From the NCBI GenBank assembly GCA_003008705.1, contig PDUO01000039.1:428261-492260 (forward strand): 64,000 nt of DNA. Reading direction: 5' to 3'. Source of the DNA: Pezicula radicicola (lineage: Eukaryota; Ascomycota; Leotiomycetes; Helotiales; Dermateaceae). The position numbers and the translations under genes are program-made. Positions within the stretch are counted from its first letter, which is position 1. Each line of letters begins with the position of its first letter. The notes under the pieces were generated by a model that did no database searches, was not told the origin of the DNA, and was given only the letters and a program-made list of their open reading frames with translations. Below are positions 56,310 through 64,000 of the stretch, piece by piece.

Positions 56310-57878
56310 CTAAAGCACAGGAGTTTCTGCTGCGCCGTGCCCACAATCATCTACCCAAGACATTGCCGCACTGCGGTGCACTCTAACAGGCAAAAAATCA
56401 ATCTTTGCCCCCCCACGCACAATTTCACCTACTATATTCGCAAGTTTTGCGTCCGCTTGGTAGGGAAAGACAAACCGCGCCAGGAACCAGGAGAAAAAGC
56501 CATCCCAAGCTTGGACTCTAGTGACAAGAGTAGAAAACTTGTTGGTCTCATGCATGCGTGGCTCCCGAACCGCTCGATAAGTCTCAAATACACGTGTAAG
56601 AGCACCCAGTTCCGGCTTAGCCAGCGCCTTCTCGTCGAATCCAGAGTAGTCGCTGAGGCATTTATGAAGTTCATTTAGAAGGATTACAATGCTTTCCATA
56701 GCCGAGTTACCACCAAGCGCAATATTCGGTGTCACCTATCGTCAAGTCTCAGCAGGGAAACACAATGAAGAGTGGTAGGGGGTGATTATGGGTGGTATGG
56801 TGGTAATAAAATTATGAAACTCACCTTGTGAACCGAATCTCCAGCCAGGACGATTCTACCGAAGTTCCAGTGCTTAAATACGCCTTCTTCCAGCGATATC
56901 AGCTGCCCTCTAATCCGGCTGTGCCAAAGCTCGCCAAACAGGGTTGTTTCCGACACAGGATGAGAAGCCAGTTTGGCGGCCTGGAGTTCGGCATCGGCAG
57001 CGCTGAATTTTTGACGTGAAGGCCAATGGAATGGCTTTCTATTCTTAATAAAAACGAAAAAGAACAGCTTGTTTGGTTGGGAAAGCATTAAAAATGAATA
57101 CTTGTTGTTGTGTACGCAGGTCATATCACGCTCGCCCAATCCTGAGTTTGGGGGGCACACGCCGATAAGGCATGTCCAGTTGGTAGTCAAACCTGAAGCA
57201 CATTAGATTCAGTTCTTATGAGAGACTATATTGATCAGATTTACTAGATCTCCGCGGGATGCATACTTTTCTTTTCGGCAACGGTGACGAGACCTGGTTG
57301 AATTTTATTCGCATTTCTCCACATGATCTCACGAACAATGCTGTGAACTACGTCACAGCCAATGACTATATCACCTATCTCCAAGGTTCCATCTTGAATT
57401 ACTATCTCCACTCCGGTTGTCGTTTCTTTAATGTCCGCCACCTGCTTCCTAAACTTAACTTTGGACTTGTCTGGCAAAGTATCGTAGAGGATCTGCAGGT
57501 ACTCTCTTCGTTCCAATAGCAAGATATCATAACCGTGGCTTTATAATTATTAGCGAACGCTTCCATCATGAAGGCAAGAGTTTGTCCTTACTTCTCCTTT
57601 ACGAACTTGAAGAACTCAGTCTTGGAAAGGGTTGAACCGTCAGGCAGCCGATTGTAGGCGTGTTTGAGAGGTATACAGGCATTTTGAACAGCTTCGAGGC
57701 ATCCGATTTGGTCCAGAATTCTTGCTCCGTGTAGATATATTGCAATACTAGCACCCGTATGAGGTGCAGCCTCCGCAGCTCGCTCCAGAACAACATGATC
57801 AATGTTGGCTTTTTGAAGGATGTGTGATGCAACGAGTCCTGCTACTCTACCGCCAACGACAATAACTCTGAATGGCAT
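56310..57878 (-). CDS. FAD-dependent monooxygenase (PHBH fold, PaxM-like), four exons
   Basis: Exons 57878-57592, 57538-57267, 57192-56825 and 56735-56310 (introns 53, 74, 74 and 89 nt for the three gaps: 57591-57539, 57266-57193, 56824-56736) join in phase to 450 aa. Landmarks: dinucleotide-binding IVVGGRVAGL (6-15), ERAAEAAPHTGASI, FVKENHGYDILLLERREYLQ, GCDVVHSIVRE (156-166; family GCDGVHS, so Gly is Val here), SLTTNWTCLIGVC, the flavin-ribityl GD in IVLAGDSVHK (about 304) and VTPNIALGG. This order fits the membrane-associated epoxidases of fungal meroterpenoid and indole-diterpene pathways, which oxidise prenyl chains. Odd points: Arg for Ser in GGxxAGL, and ALGGNS for GQGANS. The second intron uses donor GTATGC at 57266; the longer exon would end in a stop. 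Confidence 0.82.
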
Positions 57879-58624
57879 TTTGTCTTTTGTCTTTATCACT
57901 TAGAATGCAGCAAGTTCTTTTTTTGCCCAGAGTTTGAACTCGGGGACTATCACTGTTCGTGCTAAGCAGTAACGCAAGCGAGCTAACAGGGAGAGCAGCT
58001 AGACTATGATATTCTGCAACTTATGGCCTATTGGCTTCCTATGCTAAGGAACTACGAAACCGCTTCTCTAGGAGCATCTCTCAGGAAAGGTCTATCCACT
58101 CGGGGTCAATGAATATCTGCCGCTTGCATTAAAGCGCCGATGACTTTTTTAGTTCCCTCTTACACACGTCGGACTGAACCGTAACTCGGCATCAATGAAT
58201 CAAATTGCTATGTCACGTAATCAGTATCAATAATATTCACTGCAGGTTCTGATACAATAGTGATTCGTGGTAGCGGGATCCAATCATCTCTGTGAAGGAA
58301 AAGTAGATGTGGCAGGAATAGGCCCATTTCTGGTGTCAGCTCGGTGTCGCGGACCGAACTGCACACATGTGGATGGTACAATGCAGTAGTGCGGACGAGT
58401 CCAGAACAGTTTTTAATCGAATCACATATTATATTACGAAAGAAGAGTACCCATCACTCTAAACCTTGAGGTGATTTACAATTGAACTTACGCATCTTCG
58501 AAGCCGCCTTCGCCTCTAGTGTTTCCTTTTCAATTCTCTCGATTGAAAGAAGGACTTTCCACGAAAGATAAAACTGCTTTTTTTTTCTCTTCCCGTCAAA
58601 TTTTCATCTTACCTGGCAGTCACC
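57879..58624. promoter_or_regulatory. 746-bp bidirectional promoter
   Basis: The monooxygenase (-) and the DUF3237-like gene (+) start on either side of this interval. A CT-rich stretch precedes ATG 58625. I see no certain transcription-factor site. Divergent arrangement is typical of co-regulated cluster genes. Confidence 0.45.
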
Positions 58625-59385
58625 ATGTCGGATTCTCACTCAGGGTTCCCCAGCCTCCAGCCAGCTATTATATGCAAAGTCAACATTGGCGGTGCCAATC
58701 CATTCGGTATTCAGGACAGGTCCAAATATGTAGAATAACTGTCTAATCTTTTATTTATCGTCTTACAGGCACGATTCACACTGGCACCAAATACACCCAC
58801 TATGTGAGGAACTCCCTTGTCCTCAACTATCCTTGCCCCTAGAACCCTGCGTTAATACCACAACTTAGGAGACACTAACTGGCACTCTCGAGTCGGTCAG
58901 CGGTTTCGAGCCAGCGTTCAAAGCCAAGGTTGTTTTTGGAGCTGACTGGCTCACCTTTGATCCGGACGGAAAACATGGTCGCATCGATCTCAAGGGGGTC
59001 GCGAAGACCGACGATGGGTTTGCCATTGACTTCGGCTACAAAGGAGTCATTAAAATGGCCGACGAGGTCAACTTGATCTTTGATGGTTCGCCTGAAATGC
59101 ACATAGTGCCTTTTGGATACGCAAGTACGTGATCTTTTATCTTCCAGCATGTAAAGGGCTGCTAGTATTCGTCATTTGGAACCAAACGCAACCCCCAGAA
59201 ATCAACTGTTGCTAACAATTGGGCACTCTTTAGCCGGCTCCCATTTTTTTATTGTAGCAGATCCGAGACTTAAGGACCTTGAGAATAGTACATTCTCGGG
59301 TAATGGTCGTATTGTTGTTAGCCCGACGGGTTTGACTGTGGAATCTAGAATCTCAAAAGTCATTGCCGCCACGGTGATGGACTAG
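58625..59385 (+). CDS. DUF3237-like small protein, four exons
   Basis: Exons 58625-58706, 58769-58803, 58869-59124 and 59234-59385 (introns 62, 65 and 109 nt) give 174 aa. The first join uses GTATTC and gives NPFGTIHTGTKYTHY, which then runs into ETLTGTLESVSGFEPAFKAK. The next part, KVVFGADWLTFDPDG and VAKTDDGFAIDFGYKG, resembles the conserved G-DW ... T-DG-I core of the UPF0311/DUF3237 beta-barrel family. The tail reads HFFIVADPRLKDLENSTFSG and ends IAATVMD. Family members occur in fungal metabolite clusters, where a cyclase or isomerase role is suspected but rarely shown. It has no signal peptide. Starting at ATG 58625 gives MSDSHSGFPSLQPAIICKVN, a normal start. No stops or frameshifts: intact. 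Confidence 0.72.
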
Positions 59386-59629
59386 ATACATCGCTTTAGA
59401 TTAGATAGTTTAGAACTCGGCATATTTAGTTCTTGGAATACCTTCTTAGAATACCGATAAACCTTTGACTTTGTGTTGTAGTTTAGGTGGATAAAGATAG
59501 AAGTCATGTCCGAGTTCTCTCCACATGGTGATTTTGACTGAACTGCATGATAGTGTGAAATTGTCTGAACCTCTGTTAAATTTAAAGGAAATACAATTCT
59601 CCCGTTTGTGAGCTTCGAGAGCCCGATTT

Positions 59630-60060
59630 CTAAGACGCCTCCACTCGGCAATTTAGTATGTAAGCCTGGCTTTCATGGCTTAGTCCTCGGCTACACCCCG
59701 ACACACACCTTTAGGTCTGATAAGAAGTTAAAAGCCACTACTTTTCTCCTTGGTCACTCGAGAAAGGTTGTTGGAAACGATCATTGCTAGTAGTTCTTAC
59801 TACTATAAAGTAGAGCCTCCTAGTGGCATTAAAGATTCTACCCATCTCATCCTAGGCCCTGAGCGTATTGCTGACTTAATACGAGCTTATGACTATTTTC
59901 AAAACGTCAGTTCCACTACTGACAGCGATTCACAAAGAGCTTAAGATCACAGCGAAACGGAAACTCGTTATCTCACAAAACTCGTGAGTTCGGAGAAACT
60001 AAAGGATGATATCATAGCGTTGCGCAAGTATAGTTTGATTACGATTGACAAAAGCCTCGT
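59630..60060 (+). pseudogene. unrecognised coding relic
   Basis: One frame contains KVEPPSGIKDSTHLILGPER, IADLIRAYDYFQNVSSTTDS, TAA, then RYLTKLVSSEKLKDDIIALR and KYSLITIDKSLVRG before decaying near the MITE. It looks helical and soluble. No start, no family. It may be an exon of a gene interrupted by the 60128 element. Confidence 0.3.
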
Positions 60061-60127
60061 TCGCGGACCGTATAGCAATTTTGGACTAGTCCCTAGAGAG
60101 ACTTACTAGGGTGATATAATTACTATA

Positions 60128-60560
60128 ATATAGTACACCACCAAGTTGTGTACCCTACCGAGTCGTATACTTTAAAACCTATATAAAAAGCTACTTAGTA
60201 AGTAACTCTAACTTCTTAATTTATTAATAAAAAAAGCTAAAATTAAAAACTTTTTTTTATTACTATATAAATAGTTAATATTTAAATTTTTAGATACTTA
60301 CTAATTATAATAAACAATTTACTTAAAAATACCCCTGTATTTATAATTTATTTTTAATTTCTTTAATAACTAAGGTATTTAAAATAATATAGACTTTAAA
60401 TTTGAAAATTAAATTATATATATAGTAATAAAAATATAGTTTTAATTTTAGCTTTTTTTATTAATAAACTAAGAAGTTAGAGTTACTTACTAAGTAGCTT
60501 TTTATATAGGTTTTAAAGTACACGACTTAGTAGGGTATATAACTTGGTGGTATACTATAT
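60128..60560. mobile_element. MITE-like element with long inverted repeats and TA duplication
   Basis: TA at 60126-60127 and 60561-60562 flank a 433-bp element whose ends are ATATAGTACACCACCAAG and its inverse (ATATAGTATACCACCAAG read from the right). The arms match for about 145 bp (they share TTTAAAACCTATATAAAAAG and AGTAAGTAACTCTAACTTCT), differing mainly by C/T changes. The 150-bp centre is A+T-only. There is no coding capacity. TA duplication points to a Tc1/mariner-class donor. Confidence 0.8.
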
Positions 60561-60959
60561 TACTTTATAGATCTAAAACCCCCGTGGTCCTGAGAATGAT
60601 AGAGGAAGAGAGTCACTACCACTTGGTGGGACAATGCTACTAGGAAAATTCTATGTACGGTGAAAGTGTTTACTAGGAGGAACCGGAGGCCACAGAGTTT
60701 ATTCTGGTATAAGCAGCAATTTTTCCAATTCTAAGATAGTTGTAGACTGTTCTAAGGAAATACGAACGAACCTCGATGTTCTTTGGTGGCGGTGCCGAAT
60801 CGTGATAATATAACTAAGCATTGTCTGCATCGTCAGACAATCAACCGAAACATATAGAGCGCACGCCGCAGGCGGCCCGCCCAGGCCTTCCGGGATATTA
60901 GTCACGTGATCTACTAGTGGACCCACTTCACGAACGACTCTAGAAGGAAAAAAAAAGAA
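60561..60959. other. short normal-composition segment between two A+T elements
   Basis: The 75-codon minus-strand frame at 60699-60926 has no coding support. It contains a TCACGTGA site at about 60902. Confidence 0.4.
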
Positions 60960-63225
60960 TAAAAACTCTAAATAATCTATATAAATTATAATAATTAGTT
61001 TTAGAAAATAAATAATATAAATTTCTTAATCTATAATAATAATAAAGCTTAACTTCTTATAAGTTATAATTATATTAAATAATTAATAATAATAAATAAA
61101 CTAATAATTATAAAACTAATATTAAATAAAGTTAGAATATTAATCTACTATATAAGAACTCCTTTTTAAATATACTTTCTAATATAATTTAAATTATAAT
61201 TTACTATTAGTCTTTATCTATTAGTTAGAAATTAATATATTATAATTAAATTATTTAATATAAAAGTAATATATATAAAAGTTATATTTAAATTATAATA
61301 TATTATTATTATTATATAACTTTAGTTAAGATAAATAATACTAATATAAACTTTAGAAACTATATAACTAATCTTTTAAAGGTCTTAAATATATTATAAG
61401 TATATAATTAATAATTATTAAAATTAATATAATTTTAAAAATAAATAATTAAATACTAATAATATAAACTTTAACTAGTAATAAAGTTTTACTTAAATAT
61501 AAATATATTTCTAAAACTATTTTTAACTAATATAGTTTATAAGTAAACTTATAATATAAGTAAATTTATATTTTTTTCTTAGTATTATATAAAATCTTAT
61601 AATATTATATAAATTAATTAATTAAATTATTTAAATTATTTANNNNNNNNNNNNNNNNNNNNNNNNNNNNNNNNNNNNNNNNNNNNNNNNNNNNNNNNNN
61701 NNNNNNNNNNNNNNNNNNNNNNNNNNNNNNNNNNNNNNNNNNNNNNNNNNNNNNNNNNNNNNNNNNNNNNNNNNNNNNNNNNNNNNNNNNNNNNNNNNNN
61801 NNNNNNNNNNNNNNNNNNNNNNNNNNNNNNNNNNNNNNNNNNNNNNNNNNNNNNNNNNNNNNNNNNNNNNNNNNNNNNNNNNNNNNNNNNNNNNNNNNNN
61901 NNNNNNNNNNNNNNNNNNNNNNNNNNNNNNNNNNNNNNNNNNNNNNNNNNNNNNNNNNNNNNNNNNNNNNNNNNNNNNNNNNNNNNNNNNNNNNNNNNNN
62001 NNNNNNNNNNNNNNNNNNNNNNNNNNNNNNNNNNNNNNNNNNNNNNNNNNNNNNNNNNNNNNNNNNNNNNNNNNNNNNNNNNNNNNNNNNNNNNNNNNNN
62101 NNNNNNNNNNNNNNNNNNNNNNNNNNNNNNNNNNNNNNNNNNNNNNNNNNNNNNNNNNNNNNNNNNNNNNNNNNNNNNNNNNNNNNNNNNNNNNNNNNNN
62201 NNNNNNNNNNNNNNNNNNNNNNNNNNNNNNNNNNNNNNNNNNNNNNNNNNNNNNNNNNNNNNNNNNNNNNNNNNNNNNNNNNNNNNNNNNNNNNNNNNNN
62301 NNNNNNNNNNNNNNNNNNNNNNNNNNNNNNNNNNNNNNNNNNNNNNNNNNNNNNNNNNNNNNNNNNNNNNNNNNNNNNNNNNNNNNNNNNNNNNNNNNNN
62401 NNNNNNNNNNNNNNNNNNNNNNNNNNNNNNNNNNNNNNNNNNNNNNNNNNNNNNNNNNNNNNNNNNNNNNNNNNNNNNNNNNNNNNNNNNNNNNNNNNNN
62501 NNNNNNNNNNNNNNNNNNNNNNNNNNNNNNNNNNNNNNNNNNNNNNNNNNNNNNNNNNNNNNNNNNNNNNNNNNNNNNNNNNNNNNNNNNNNNNNNNNNN
62601 NNNNNNNNNNNNNTATTAATATATTTATTATTTTAATTAAAGAGAATTTAATAATTAATTTTATAATTAAAATATATAAAAAACTTTAATTATTATTATA
62701 TAAAATTTATAATTTAGTTTTTATTAATATATTTATTATTTTAATTAAAAAGAATATAATTTATTATATTTTTAATATTATTTATTTAAAAAGAATATAA
62801 TTATAAATTTAAATTAAAAATATATTATATAATAATTAATTCTTTAAAGAGAGTAAGTTTTTAAGAATTAAAAAAAATATCTTATTATAATAGTATTCTT
62901 TTAATTTTATTAGATAAAATTATATAAGATATATAAAAAACTTATATAATATAACTTATTTATAAATATAAATTTATATAAAGTATATTTATTATAAGAA
63001 TTATATTTAATTTATTCTATATCTTAGATATATTTATATATTAAGTTATTAAGAATTTTATAACTTTATATAATACTAAGAAAAAAATATAAATTTACTT
63101 ATATTATAAGTTTACTTATAGATTATATTAATATTATTTAAAACTAATATTTAATATATAAATTAATTTATAAAGAAAGTTATAAAAATTTTAATAAGTT
63201 ATAAAGATTTAAAGGTTTAGTGTCT
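60960..63225. repeat. A+T-only block with inverted-repeat arms and assembly gap
   Basis: Both sides of the gap are almost free of G+C. A stretch with AAGTAAACTTATAATATAAG then TTTTTTTCTTAGTATTATAT near 61545-61610 recurs in inverse orientation near 63065-63125, and looser similarity extends outwards to about 61370 and 63225. This is compatible with a RIP-degraded inverted-repeat transposon. Within 62614-62760, a 30-bp segment starting TATTAATATATTTATTATTT is duplicated. No reading frame survives. Confidence 0.55.
61643..62613. other. assembly gap, 971 N
   Basis: Unsequenced bases inside the A+T-only block. Such RIP-mutated inverted repeats often fail to assemble from short reads. Confidence 1.
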
Positions 63226-63500
63226 TCGCTTAAAGGGGCCCACGAGCTGTGGCCCTAACTCTTACTATAATATCTTTATATCCCTTGTAGAAAACTAAGT
63301 ACCTACTTTTATATAAACAAAATAGAATTGAGTCCATTCTTGAATGCTACTGGTCTTATCTACACCCTTGTTGATCCGCCAATTCTCGCCTAACTACCAC
63401 GAAAAATCTATTATCATTCCAATTCCTTTGCCTTGTCACCACTTGAGCCGCAACCCGCTTCGCTCGCCTTAGTCCAATCATAAAATCCGCCTCTCTCCAC

Positions 63501-64000
63501 CTAGACGCACGCTGCCAGAGAAAACATTTGAACATTTTCAAGATTACACTCTGTTAAGGCAAATCCAATTCGTTTCCTTGCCTCATTGAAAAATGCGAGC
63601 CCTGGTGATTTGAGTCCTGTTCCTCCCTTGATGCCACTTACACGACCATTGATTACCTCGATAGGATTTCCAAGGCGTCCTTCTATTGCCAGCTCTCCTA
63701 GTGCAAACACTAAAAGCACAATGATCGAGTCTATACCTGCATCGAAGCCCTGAGATTGCACAGTCGGCGGTCCCTCCAGCCTCGATGCAGCCTCACACAT
63801 CAAAGTCGCTAATTTCTCCTCCGGAAACGGAGTCCAGACCCAACCAACCACCGACATCGACGGGGCAACAACGCAGGCTGGATCGCGAACGGAGACTGGC
63901 TCGGTTTCAATGATGTCGATTTCCACAGTGATGGAATGAGTGTATTCTCCGTTCGCGTGGCGTCTGGTGCACAGGCTCCGATTAGTGGCACGGTGCAGCT
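63501..64000 (-). CDS. C-terminal part of a C6-type fungal transcription factor, cut by the window edge
   Basis: The minus frame is open from the window edge to TAG 63501: RRHANGEYTHSITVEIDII, VSVRDPACVVAPSMSVVGWV, LATLMCEAASRLEGPPTVQS, GIDSIIVLLVFALGELAIEG, then SPGLAFFNEARKRIGFALTE and CNLENVQMFSLAACV. This is the characteristic middle region of a group of fungal C6 (Zn2Cys6) regulatory proteins, where it normally continues with an ALYYG-type segment and 200 or more further residues. Here it ends abruptly at the border of an A+T block. A GTCTAG donor-like site lies at the end of the frame, but no convincing next exon follows, so the gene is probably truncated. The 5' end lies beyond the window. 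Confidence 0.55.
   Translation of the reverse strand, partial: LHRATNRSLCTRRHANGEYTHSITVEIDIIETEPVSVRDPACVVAPSMSVVGWVWTPFPEEKLATLMCEAASRLEGPPTVQSQGFDAGIDSIIVLLVFALGELAIEGRLGNPIEVINGRVSGIKGGTGLKSPGLAFFNEARKRIGFALTECNLENVQMFSLAACV

Noticed and set aside
57244..57266. Monooxygenase exon 2 ending at the stop at 57244
   Set aside because: The GTATGC donor at 57266 keeps the phase into the conserved SLTTNWTCLIG segment. Using the later GTAAAT site creates a stop at the junction.
58707..58740. DUF3237-like exon 1 extended to a GTAGAA donor
   Set aside because: It would leave a 39-nt intron and break the GTIHTGTKYTHY segment. The GTATTC donor gives a normal 62-nt intron and better sequence.
59382..59651. 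89-codon minus-strand frame
   Set aside because: Overlaps the 3' end of the DUF3237-like gene, opens on a non-ATG codon and has no splice or family support.
1..64000. tRNA and rRNA genes
   Set aside because: No cloverleaf with B-box-like GGTTCRAnYCC and no rRNA-like conserved blocks were noticed by eye; a tRNAscan-SE and Infernal run would be decisive.

Overview
The window is nuclear DNA of a filamentous ascomycete (Pezizomycotina; a leotiomycete-like genome is a guess). The evidence is short (48-110 nt) GT-AG introns with CTAAC-type branch points, fungal-only families (Zn2Cys6 regulators, a SesA/HeLo-like helical protein, an HSPA12-like Hsp70, PHBH-fold monooxygenase), abundant CT-rich microsatellites, long A+T-only blocks, and many relics whose in-frame stops fall mostly where CAG, CAA or CGA codons are expected. 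That last pattern is what repeat-induced point mutation (RIP, C-to-T in CpA) leaves.

Layout. 1-13.9 kb is a decayed, satellite-rich region. It holds a broken membrane-protein gene (4.7-5.5 kb), an ankyrin-repeat scrap (6.2 kb), a cytochrome P450 relic (8.5-9.4 kb), an ABCB-type transporter relic (10.1-11.2 kb), an unrecognised minus-strand relic (11.2-11.8 kb) and a broken single-pass membrane gene (12.3-13.3 kb). 13.95-16.63 kb is a RIP-degraded palindromic element with inverted ends and TA target-site flanks. 17.2-24.7 kb is the best gene island: a SesA/HeLo-like gene, an interrupted Hsp70-like gene, an intact two-exon membrane-anchored gene (20.67-21.85 kb) and a Ulp1-type SUMO protease joined by splicing to a coiled-coil tail, with one frameshift in the tail. 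25.5-27.6 kb is a decayed multi-exon membrane gene. 27.6-30.9 kb is almost pure microsatellite. 31-36.5 kb holds a small spliced gene overlapping an antisense relic, and two broken genes with serial stops.

36.5-50.8 kb is a graveyard of host-type genes: a coiled-coil protein, two DEDDy 3'-5' exonucleases, a REX4-like exonuclease, an APH-family phosphotransferase, a BTB/POZ protein and others, interleaved with three Tc1/mariner-type transposase relics. 52-59.4 kb looks like a small secondary-metabolism cluster: a broken Zn2Cys6 regulator, an intact short-chain dehydrogenase, an intact FAD monooxygenase of the fungal meroterpenoid/indole-diterpene type, and an intact small DUF3237-like protein. 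The last two are divergent from a shared 746-bp promoter. 60.1-60.6 kb is a MITE-like element, 61-63.2 kb an A+T-only block with a 971-base assembly gap, and the right edge carries the truncated C-terminal part of a C6-type regulator.

Intact-looking genes are few: 17221-17858, 20669-21851, 54818-55979, 56310-57878 and 58625-59385, with 22713-24665 one base away from intact and 31451-31832 plausible. Exon joins were worked out by hand from splice signals and reading phase. Family names rest on motifs recognised by eye, not on searches.
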